64,000 nt of DNA from Phallus indusiatus. Taxonomy: Eukaryota; Basidiomycota; Agaricomycetes; Phallales; Phallaceae. The notes under the pieces were generated by a model. It did no database searches. It was not told the DNA's origin and worked only from the letters and a program-made list of their open reading frames with translations. Where the stretch lies: NCBI GenBank assembly GCA_027605045.1, contig JAQFWX010000006.1, forward strand, positions 992,001 to 1,056,000. Direction: 5' to 3'. Every line of letters starts with the position of its first letter. The stretch's first letter is position 1. Shown here piece by piece: positions 21,966-31,790 of this stretch. Both the position numbers and the translations under genes were made by a program.

Positions 21966-24352
21966 TCATTTTCCTTTTCCTTTGCCCCTCCCTTTTTGTC
22001 CGCTGCCTTTTTTAACGGCCTCAACAGCATTTTTTTCGGCTACTGGCTTTGGATTAGTCCTTGATCTTAATCTGCGCGTGCAAGTCTCCGAGTCAACTGT
22101 ATCGTTTCCACGTTTTTGCCCACGTGTAGTCTGTTGCGCACTTGGCCCATCTTCTGCACGAGTGCCATGATACACCGTCATGGCCAAGGGTCTTGTGCTT
22201 GCGGGTGGACTGGCTTGAGATTCAGTGGTCGGATGTGCTGTGCCAACAGGCGGACAGGTACGGGTAGATGGAGTAGCACCAGCGGCAGGATGGGATTCAG
22301 TAGATGGACAGAATCCAGCGGACAGGCGGGTATCGGCAGATGGACAGAGTTCAGTGGAAGAATAAGATCTAGCGGACGGAAGAGATCCAGCAGGTGGAAG
22401 AGGTCTGGGGGACGGACGGGATCTGGTGACAGGAGTATGGGATCCAGCGATAGGAGTACGGGATCCAGAGACAGGAGTATGGGACCCGGAGACAGGAGTG
22501 CGGGACCCGGAGACAGGAGTACGAGATCCAGAGACAGAAGAAGTACGAGATCCAGCGACAGGAATACGGGATCTAAATCTGACAACAGGAATACGAGATC
22601 CGGCAACAGGAATACGAGACTGCGCAACAGGAATACGAGACTGCGCAACAGGATGCGGGCCAGCAGAAGCCATAGGCGAAGGTGGAGGAACCGGGTGTTC
22701 AGAAGAAGCTAGAATATCAGGAGATGCCAGAGGTTCAGGAGAGGTCAGACGTCTAGGAGAAGCCGGATGTTCTGAAGAAGTTTCAGAACGTCCGGAATAC
22801 TGAGGATTTATATCTCCGGATGTAACAGGAGGGCCGGTCTCAGAAACTAGAGATACATTATCTGGCACCTGTAAATGCAAAGTTTAGATTAATCAAATGT
22901 AGAGTGTATTACACTTACATCATCCTCATTCTCATCCAAATCTTGCATCTCCCGGGTGTTTTCGCCATCTTCGTAATCCGAACTTGGCTCTCCTAAGGCT
23001 TTGTCTATTTCTTCTTGATCCGAGTTATCAGTGGGTTTAATGAGATTTTGAGGGTATAATAATTGGTTGGCCCAATTGAGTGTACTGTCGAACTCTGCGC
23101 GTTTACTGCGTTTGGCACAAATCTTCAAGTATGTGAGAAAAACGTTGTGATGCTGAATGTGTGGCTCGGAATCTTCTCCTGTGGATGCTTCGGAATTCGT
23201 TTTTGAGGTTGAGGCTTTGGTACTTCTCTTCAAGGTATTGATATTTCTCTCCGAAGCACCAGTATTTTTCTCCGAAGAATCGCACTTTGTCGAAGCATTG
23301 AAAACTTGGTTGGTAAGCGCACATCGAAGCTAAGCCGTCGCAAATCAATAATTTTACCAGCCATGACAAATACTTGGGGCTTACAATCGTCGTGACAATG
23401 GCCAGGATGGTAGGGGTAACCCCAGCCAGTCCCCAGCTCATTCCAATAGACCCTCGACCATGACGTCCACCCCTCACTGTTGAGGCCTTTTCTAAGCCGG
23501 TTTTGCTGTAATATATTAACAGGAACGTCTAGCAGACATGGTGAATAACTAGCATACTTCTTTTGATACAAGACTTACGCGAAGTATGATCTCATTATGA
23601 AATAGTCTGGTGTGACGCTTGTCAGAAGTTACTTCATAGTCTTCATAAGCAATCGGGGCCATCCAGTGATAACTTGCTGGCTTGTCTTCTTTTTGGGACC
23701 AGCCGTTTAACTGGCGCTTCACATTGACATCTTCTATATCAAAGCCAGAATCTGCAAATATATCCTTTAGCCCATCTCGAACACGATCAACAGCGGTTGC
23801 CCGCTGTTGACTCATCCCCTTGATGAACTATACAATGTAATTAATATCAGGAGTTAACATTGATATTATATGAATAAATCACATACCCAAGATTGATGTG
23901 TTAAATTGCCAAAAATACTGTGTAAATGCTCTGGAATGAATTCTTTAAGCTCACGCAGTTGACCCTGCATGGCCATGTCCTCTTTTTGATACCGGATGCT
24001 GGGCTTGTAGGCAGGATCTTCTTTGACCGTAAAAGCGGTTTTTTCGTTGGTAAGCCATAGTGATACAGTGAGAACATATTTTTTTCCAAGTCCCACAATC
24101 TCGTTTTCTACCCCCTTCAGACGCTTTAGTTCTGTTTCTAAATTTATAATGCGCTGCTTGCGTGTGATTTTGGTCATCGCTTTTGATGCCACAGCTATGT
24201 CGGCCCTGAGATTACGATATGTCTAAAAAGAGTTAGCATGATATGAATTTATAAATTAGCACAATTCTTACTGTTGCTACTTCTTTTGGCTCTGTTGCAT
24301 CATTATCGTCTTCATCATCACTGAGCAATGCTGGAGCGGTGTATTGTGGCAT
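21966..24352 (-). CDS. Plavaka accessory protein with repeat-rich tail
   Basis: Six exons (24272-24352, 23887-24222, 23579-23827, 23385-23505, 22919-23304, 21966-22868) join in phase to 691 aa. The function is unknown; I recall similar proteins next to mushroom transposons but cannot verify it. The N-terminus is acidic; residues 28-225 look folded (FIPEHLHSIFGNLTHQSW, then FIKGMSQQRATAVDRVRDGL and KRHTRLFHNEIILR). A Ser/Thr/Asp-rich linker follows, and the last exon is a Pro/Ser/Thr-rich tail containing a tandem heptapeptide (SGSRTPV and variants) and ending in GRGKGKGK. In exon 23385-23505 another frame encodes WGLAGVTPTILAI, which looks more like the family than the frame that is open, so a one-base frameshift near the preceding junction is possible. 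Confidence 0.55.
22415..22660 (-). repeat. 21-bp tandem repeat inside the Plavaka accessory gene
   Basis: About ten diverged 21-bp units related to gacaggagtacgggatccag encode a heptapeptide array (GSRTPVS, GSHTPVS, GSRIPVA). The units keep the reading frame, so the array is coding and can vary in copy number without breaking the gene. Confidence 0.8.
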
Positions 24353-25522
24353 TATGTTCAGTTAAAATGAAGCTGGAGGGATAAGCACAATTTGGGCATT
24401 GTCTTGTCACATATCACATGTTACTTTTTCGCTGCATAAGCTTTAGGGTAGACACAAAACTTAAAATTTCATTGCAAAAGAGGGTGGTACATTATCAGAG
24501 TATAACAAAAACATCTCAACGGGCTATATTTTAATGTTATAACCATCAACCACCACCAGCTTCTCCATAAACCCTTGTTTCTGTATCTCCGTTGTATGTG
24601 CTTTGCTGGAAGCACTGTTAGTAAACTGCAGTTGCACTTAGGGTGGGAATTGGTGCAAATGAGCAAGGCACGAGCTTTGCCCCTATCGATGAGCGTGTGT
24701 GAGATGGAGCCAGAAAACTACTTTGATCAACCCGCACAGATGAGATGTGAAAGATTAGTAAGATAACTTTGCGAAAAGCGATAATAATCACTCACATACT
24801 GCTGCAGGGAGTTCCAGATCTACGAAGGTATCAAATGCTCCCAGCTTATCACTTTGTGAACGAACACAATCCGACTTGGCTTGGCTTACATTCATCCGCA
24901 TGAGCAAGACCGCTCGCCACACTTTATTTGATTAACAGGACTATGATATCTGTGTAACATCGAAGTAGGAGATGATGTCCACAATATGGTCTGGCCGAAT
25001 ACTACATGAATGAAAAAGACTTGGATTGTACTGCACGAGAATTGAAAAGACCGGCAAGAGTGTTACTTCATGACTGGGCAGTTCCAAGTTGGGCGAAATG
25101 AAAGTTGTTGTAAATTCTGTATCTGCAGCGATATCAGTACCACAGCATCGGTTAGACTCAGTTAAATAGTGAATTTACAAAGGCCTGAGGGTAAACAATG
25201 AGTTTCTTTCTTGCATTTCGTCCAGTCGCAACCGCCCTCTCAAGACTCACAGATCTTTCAACAGTTTTCGTTGGCTACCATCAAGCGGCTCTTGTAATTG
25301 CACCCAATATGACGCTGCTTTTGAAAAGACATCCGACAATTGTTGTACCAGTGCTAGTGGCTTCAGGAAGAGGAACACGGGTGAGGATATGCAGTAGACA
25401 GGAAAGAAGTTCGTGGAGTTCCGGTCACATGTCACGCATCACACATCACGCATCACGTGTCGCTTGAACTCCTCGTTTGCACAACGACTCAGTCAGTCTA
25501 ATCGACAGAAGATCTTTCTCTC
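24353..25522. other. Internal spacer of the Plavaka element
   Basis: About 1.2 kb between the divergent accessory and transposase genes, hence probably the shared promoter region. A short run of cacgcatcacacatcacgcatcacg (25433-25457 region) is a simple repeat. No gene is seen. Confidence 0.45.
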
Positions 25523-28500
25523 ATGGATGGTGATAATTTATTAGGACACCAGCGGTTCTGCCAGTACTGCAAAAAAATCAAGTCGTATCATCGATTCGAC
25601 AAACACCAGCTGGCATGCAAAGGCAAACACTCGGGCTTGCACGAAGTGGCTCAAACACCAACCCTGAATCTAGATGATCATACAGGTCGGTACATTTGGT
25701 TTATCTCAATATTAACTAATATTCTTCAACATAGAGCAATATTTGCACTCACCTGTGTATGTATCCGACTCATCCGAGGACATCGGTGTTGATCAGGATA
25801 TGCTGTCCGATGGTATGGTAGACGATGATGTTTATATGCGTGGTAAGTTGTGTCATAAACCATGCCTTGCAGAGTTAATCTTCATACCAATATTAGACGA
25901 CGAATTAGCTTCTTCTCCCCCTGTCCCGCCGAGTTTACCCGACGAATATATCGAGGTCCAGCATCACCCACATAGCAAACTGACTGAGCCCACAATCATT
26001 CCGTTAGACACAGAGCAGTCTCCAAACACAAAGATCAACACACCGTCAGCCTCCCAATACATTCCTGATCCTGCACAGCCATGGGCCCCTTTCCGGACAC
26101 GTGCAGACTTCGAGTTTGCTGAGATTGTCGTGACAGGCTGTTTACAAAAAGATATAACAGACTGTTAGGGCTACTCAGCTCACACTAGAGGGAGGGGATC
26201 CTAAGTAAAATATATTGGGAGAACTATACTACTCACCTAGAGGGAGGGGATCCTAAGAGAACAAGCTTAGGGACCCTCACTCTAGGGACAGCGACTATAT
26301 ACATGAAAAACGATAACGCGGCGTGCGGCCCTGACACAGCTAAGTGCTAGGCGCCCGAACCGAGCCTAAGCGACGTGATGTCACGGGCATCACGCCGGGT
26401 ACGAGCGCGCGACGCGCGCGAGTAGAGAATGCGAAATAGAGACTGAACAAGGGAACGGAAGATAAAAGTAAAATACGGAAATAGTAAATGGAATGGAAAT
26501 GAAGTGATGCCGATGATAATAAATAGAAAAACCGTCTGGTAGCGTACCCTGACACAGACAAACTTCTCGCTGGGATTCGGGGAAACTGGGCGAAAGATAC
26601 CTCACTAACGTTCCGAACACATAAGGATGTTCAAAAGTCTCTAACTCTGTCCCGAAAATTCATCCAGCAAGTATGGATTTATTTCCCCATCTAATCATCA
26701 TCATATGTCTGATATATCCAAAGTTTACTTCAGCTGAGGTTTCGCATACATTTCAAGGAGAAGTTAAAAATTTCAAGTTCCTATATCGAGATCCATGGCA
26801 GTGGATCGTGAATTTAGTGCAGGATCCAACTCTGGCAGAGGATATTTCATGGTTTCCGGTGAAGAAGTTCCTACATGCGGATGAAAACGTCACACAGATA
26901 TATGATGAACTTAATTCAGGTGACGCATGGTGGGAATATCAGGTATTGATGATTTTGTTGTGTTTCGTGTTGTAGCTCTGACTCCATAACTCAGGATTCT
27001 ATTCCCCCCAGCCAAAAGCATCCGCACTGCTATTTTCCGTTACATGTATGGCTCGATAAGAGCAACGTATCTACTAATAAAAAGATGCATCCGATTATTT
27101 TACGCGCATGCGGACTTCCAAGCCAAATCCGAAATGCATCCGGGAATGGAGGTGGAATATTAATTGGTTATATGCCCATCGTAATTTCTTCCAATTTTGA
27201 TTTTATTTTTACTAATTAAATTGTATTTTTTAGGTTAGTGAATCAGTGGATATGTCTAAAATTGAAGCTGATCCACTCTTGACCGCTGCATTCGCGCAAT
27301 TCAAGCGCGAAGTTTATCACAAAATTCTTGGTATAATTTTCAAATCTCTTAGAAAGCGGTCAACCTCTGGTGAAAAAGTTGTGTGTGGTGACGAAATAGC
27401 TCGTGTTATTTTTCCCGGATTTTTGATTGCTTCTCTCGACATGGAAGAGGCATACTGCTTCTGTACAACCAAAGGTGTTCGTGCAAACTATCCTTGTCCC
27501 CGCTGCCTCGTTCCGGCAAAAGAACTACATTCCATAACTACCGCACATAAACAACGCACCGATCTCGACATGGCCGCGATCTTCACTAAAGCGAAATTAC
27601 TATCAAAAAACGCTGCTGATACTTTGGCAAAAGATAATGGGGTTCATTTGATACATGTATAGTCGCAGCTATTCTACTATTAACGGTTTATTAACTTTTT
27701 TTAGAATTTTTTTTGGAAAATGTGCAGATCCAGTCCTTACCATGCATATTCATACGATGTTTTACATTCTTTTGACTTGGGCGAGTGGGGGAAACATCAA
27801 TGGCCCCTGCTCTTGAAAATTCTGGGTCCTGAGAGGTGCTCAAACCTGTGTGAAAAGTGAGTTTCAATATTAATTTGTTGTACTGTTGCCTGATGGAATA
27901 TGGTTGTAGCATGGAGCAAGTACAGCCTTGGCCCGGGCTGAAACATTTTCGAGAAGTCACTACAATAGAATTTAGCGATGGAAACTCATATCGTGACATT
28001 TTGAAGGTATACATAATAGTTCTGTATGGTTTACACCCTATTCAAACAAATAACAGTGTGTCGTTCCATGTCTCGCTTTAATACTTCAAGCGCAATCTCC
28101 CATGTTCCAAGCAATTCGCTGGTGTGCCATATTCCGCGCAATTCTTAGTCTCAAAGTCATATCCAAGCGTCACATTTTATACCTGGAACAAACTGTGCTA
28201 CCGGAATATGAAAAGCTTTGCGAAGTGAGTCTGAATTAACTTTGATATTCCAAATGAGTTAACAATGTAAAGGGCATTACAGCTATTCCACCACATAAAA
28301 AGACATTTGACTATCCCAAACATCATATGATGTATCATGCTGTAGAGGACTTACGTCGGAAGGGGTGCATTGATGGCTACTCAACCCGTCCCGGCGAAGG
28401 TTTCCAGCAAGAAGTGAAACAGGCATACCGCCAGACAAATTATAAAGATGTTGAAGCTCAGGTAAAAACTTTATAGTATCGATACTATTTACGGCTTAAC

Positions 28501-29241
28501 TCAATATTAGATGACGAAAATTGATGAGAATCAGGAGGCGATAGCTCGAATACGAATGTTTATCAATCAGTTCGAGCTCGAAAAGGAGCGCAAGTTGCGC
28601 GACTCCATGAATGACGAGGGTGAAAACACACCGGCAGCACAGGAGAAGGATGAAATCGAAAATCACTATAGCTTAGGCTCCCCTTCTGCCGCTATGAAAT
28701 TGTCAGAGGTAGAACAAAATAATCCGGCAAACTCCAACTTCTCTCACTTTGCATCCAATCTCCTGGAGTTTATGAGTGAAATCCCGGATGAACGGAGGCC
28801 GTCGATAAATCATAATACAACTGTGAGTACTATGTATATCCTTTCTGTATGAACAAGATCAACGCTTCCTTTCAGATTCGGCCTTTTAAATGTCTCTACA
28901 TTACCTTTCGGTCAATGGAAGACTGGCGGCCATCAAGAGACATCCTCCGCTGTAATCCTGAATTCCATGGACGCTCGCGCTTCGACTTCATCGCAATAAA
29001 CACCAGCCCAATTTCGTTTGCACGGCTTCTATTTGTTTTTAGCTGCGAAGATTCGAAAGGCCAACAATGTGACCTTGCGCTCGTTCAAATGCTTGCACCG
29101 TCGGTTGTGAAGTCGGTTTGGTGGGAGGGAATGCAAGCTTATGAAGAACAAGATGTTCAATTCATTTGTCTCGAATACATCATTCGAGGCTGTCACTTTA
29201 TTCCTTTTTTAAGTCCAAAAAAAAATCTATTTTCTCAATGA
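25523..29241 (+). pseudogene. Plavaka transposase, split by a solo LTR and with a shifted 3' end
   Basis: Exons: 25523-25685, 25735-25842, 25897-26162 joined across the LTR to 26560-26670, then 26739-26942, 26995-27180, 27234-27656, 27705-27856, 27910-28006, 28057-28224, 28273-28461, 28511-28822, 28876-29241. Without the LTR this reads 914 aa. The N-terminal C2H2-like finger is CQYCKKIKSYHRFDKHQLAC. Family landmarks: YRDPWQWIVNLVQDPTLAED, HVWLDKSNVSTNKKMHPIIL, RNASGNGGGILIGYMPI, FPGFLIASLDMEEAYCFC, YSYDVLHSFDLGEWGKHQW and TRPGEGFQQEVKQAYRQTNY. The LTR brings stops into exon 3. At the 3' end, the homopolymers near 29213-29226 probably caused a shift: YFLNDVVDNDAFVRF is present just downstream in another frame. 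Autonomous activity is therefore unlikely. Confidence 0.88.
26163..26554. mobile_element. Solo LTR, 392 bp, inside the Plavaka transposase
   Basis: Begins TGTTAGGG and ends CCTGACA (TG...CA). It is flanked by a 5-bp duplication CAGAC at 26158-26162 and 26555-26559, the hallmark of LTR retrotransposon integration. Removing LTR plus one duplication restores the transposase codons KDITD-KLLAGIRGNW in frame. Inside, a 21-bp direct repeat starting CTAGAGGGAGGGGATCC occurs twice (about 26187 and 26243). No internal retroelement sequence remains, so it is a product of LTR-LTR recombination. Orientation cannot be set with confidence. Confidence 0.9.
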
Positions 29242-29611
29242 TGTGGTTGATAATGACGCATTTGTACGATTTTTCCTAGATTCGCAGGAGTTATCCCAAT
29301 AAAGCTCCATATTTTATTTGTCTACTGGAGTTTGCTTGTTTCTTTATATTTTGCTATTATTTCCCGTCGAGGCGAATCACTAATAAACCGCTCGTCTTGC
29401 CCAGTTTCCGCCACGGCTCGTTATAATCCTTGTCACCGTCACAGCATCCGTTCGCATCATGCTTCCGGCTGAGTTGCCAATTTAATTTCTAACCGCGTTA
29501 TTTAAACCTAATAAATTGCCAGCCAGTAAATTTAAATCAAAAATATTTACCGATCAAGGTTTATAAAGCATTTATAAACCTTGCGAAGATTATAAACCTG
29601 TTTAGGTTTTT
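29242..29611. other. Right non-coding end of the Plavaka element
   Basis: Contains repeats of ttataaacc (29567-29600) mirroring words in the left end, and the terminal hairpin at 29594-29609. The first 75 bp probably include the shifted, former C-terminus of the transposase. Confidence 0.6.
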
Positions 29612-29613
29612 GC

Positions 29614-30924
29614 GACATCTCCATCCTTGTCACATTTCATACGCCAGGTTGCTCAAGACGTTCCACACCCTATCAGGGAGAATGCTACGTTATGGGATAC
29701 ACAATACGATTTGGGATCATTCCTCCCACCAGATGCGAACCTAACTCAAGAAAATTCCACGTCCACAGATGGGCTTGAATATATCGTCGCGTTAGGTTCT
29801 GGCGGCGACTTTTCAGCTTTTCTGCAAAGAATTGGGGCGAGTATTTGAGTTACTCTTCATGACCCTGTGTATTGATGTTAGCAAATAGATTGCTTCAACA
29901 GAAACGAGTTTTAATGCGGGTCCTGGCGACGTCGTATACCCTTACGCAAGTTTTTCTCCTATTCGACAGTTTATGTTACGTTTAAACATCCCCATAGCAT
30001 TCCATGTACGACTCTATTCCCTTCATAGAAAAGTTTGTGGATCCAGGCTACCATCGTTTCGTATGTCTATATGAAACATTGGCTGCCTTTTCTCACCAAT
30101 ATAACCGAGCTTGTAGACTGCTATGTCGAGATATCTAGGTCTGCAAGCTCTTCGCTTGGCTGATGGTATCACTCTTCCCATCAATACCACACATTATGCT
30201 GTTGAATTAGGGACATATACCGATGCGTACGTTTTCTTTGATCGTACAACCTCACTGAATCGCTTTCTTAATTGTTTCCAGAGTGGCAGATATCGCGAAA
30301 GAATTGGACATTTCTGTTGACCTGAACCCACTCTATAAAGCTATATCCAAACTATACGATGCGACCCATCAATTGGAGAAAGAAAAAATCTCCGCTAAAA
30401 AGGCATTGTTGAAGAGTCTGAAAAAATGGCACAAGAAACATTCTTGTCGCCGTTCTCTTTGGAGTCGTATATGCCGCGTTTTAAAGAAATGGAAGATTGA
30501 ATTTTGTGGAGATAAGGACAGTGAGGATGAATCTGACGAGATGTCCAATGAAGTCTTGGCTAGTCGCTTGCTTGACTCGGATCAGAGTCATCGCCTACCG
30601 CATTATGTCAAAAAAGCCATCAAACGTGTCCGAAACGTTAACTCGAAGCTTGCATCGTTTGAAGCTGGATTTATTTCTGAAGAAGGCCTGCCCGGGAGAA
30701 ACTGGTACAGGCACTTTGTCGTTGCTCCTGGCAAACGCTTAGGGTATGTACATGGATATTCCGGTTGAGGATCGTTCGTGAACTGAGATATTGAACCTAG
30801 ACACGGTGCAACGACGTTGCCTGCTCTCACCGAGTCTCTTACCTTGGAGAAGAATGCAACTTTGGCAGGAGTGGAAGTAAAAAGATTATCGAAGATGATA
30901 AAAGAGCTTGCCAAGCGTCTTTGA
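29614..30924 (+). pseudogene. M28B carboxypeptidase-like gene, 3' fragment
   Basis: Last piece of the interrupted M28B gene: exons 29614-29836, 29889-29945, 29998-30060, 30117-30226, 30282-30743 and 30801-30924, in phase to a stop. It begins TSPSLSHFIRQVAQDVPHP directly after the Plavaka end. It includes EYIVALGSGGDFSAFLQRIG and the final zinc-ligand His in HSMYDS, and closes with the helical dimerisation domain typical of transferrin-receptor-like proteins (WYRHFVVAPGKRLG, then HGATTLPALTESLTLEKN). Two introns need GC donors: after RIG (gcgagt, 29837) and after VYPY (gcaagt, 29946). The coding quality is good, with no stop or shift inside the piece, so loss of the gene was recent or the gene is still intact in other strains. 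Confidence 0.85.
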
Positions 30925-31790
30925 GAATTTTTGAGTGTTTTGTAAATTTGTGAAATCGTAGTTAGCAGTATGAAATTTGACACCTGCACATTCGGTTGGT
31001 TCAGTGCTTGGCCAAAAGTCTGGCAGCGATTTTATTGGACGCCTAACCAACACATAGCCGACATGACACGGCGCGTGACGCCACGAAAGACGCGCGTCGC
31101 CGCATCGCACGATTTTTTTCCTTTACACAATGAATTTTAATGATTTCACTTGTTCTCCGTTAGCCACAAATTACTTTGGTTTTTTAAAATCTGACCAAAT
31201 AGACGTTTTCTTCTGCTTTACCTTTCCTGACTCTTACTAGCGCATATTCCACGACGACATTCGGACCAGTCACAGTTGGATACCGATAGGCCTCGATAGC
31301 ATGCTCAATGGGCGGATTTGATTATTTCACTCACAGCAAAGGTATTTCATTATCATATATGTCTGCAATAAGAGCTTACAATGCGTTTTATAGCTTTAGA
31401 GCGTGCCGCATCACCGACTTGCTTGGATCCAAAATTGCGCGAGGACTTGCGAGCTGAACATACGACGGACCTTTTCTTTTCATCCTCACTTTATTATGCG
31501 AAAGTCGACTACTAATAGCTCCCATCTGTTTAACTCCCCTCGAACCGGGCCGAAACACATGCCAAACTGATATACTCCAACACAAGCTTTTCTCGTAATA
31601 TCAATGCGGAGCTTCTTTTGCCACCGAATAGAATGTTCACGCGCCTACATATTGAGAATCGCAATGATAAGGGAGATAAGGTGGTGATAACATATTTGCT
31701 TGCAAATTCAGGCTTCCTAAACTACAGTATCACCCACTGCGCAGAACTATCCTAATTGTTCAGCTTCTTGAATAATAGGTGGAAAGAACA
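30925..31790. other. Intergenic region upstream of the OPT transporter
   Basis: About 870 bp with no gene. It contains the 3' flank of the M28B gene and the promoter of the OPT gene; no clear TATA box was found. The AT content is lower around 31040-31110, where cgcg words cluster. Confidence 0.45.

Larger units (their letters stand above)
19978..29611 (+). mobile_element. Plavaka-type DNA transposon, 9.63 kb, inserted in the M28B gene
   Basis: The left end (AAAAATCC) and the complement of the right end (AAAAACCT) form a short imperfect inverted repeat. Each end carries a hairpin: AATCCAATTTGGATT at 19981-19995 and AAACCT-GTTT-AGGTTT at 29594-29609. The host sequence on either side shares a 2-bp GC (19976-19977 and 29612-29613) as probable target duplication. 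Joining the flanks restores ...GASVA-TSPSLSHF... of the peptidase in frame, which fixes the boundaries. Cargo: a small plus-strand gene (21221-21862), a minus-strand gene (21966-24352) and the transposase (25523-29241). Plavaka belongs to the CACTA-related CMC group, for which 2-3-bp duplications are usual. Confidence 0.85.

Noticed and set aside
22415..22660. Regularly spaced short repeats that could suggest a CRISPR-like array
   Set aside because: Units are contiguous, without unique spacers, and keep the reading frame of the accessory gene; it is a coding minisatellite in a eukaryote.
21966..22803. Long plus-strand and second minus-strand ORFs over the repeat (for example 22116-22712)
   Set aside because: Repeats of length divisible by three keep all frames open; only the frame joined to the upstream exons has splice support.
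26340..26620. Minus-strand ORFs of 73-76 codons across the solo LTR
   Set aside because: They run through the LTR boundary and target duplication, so cannot be one ancestral gene.
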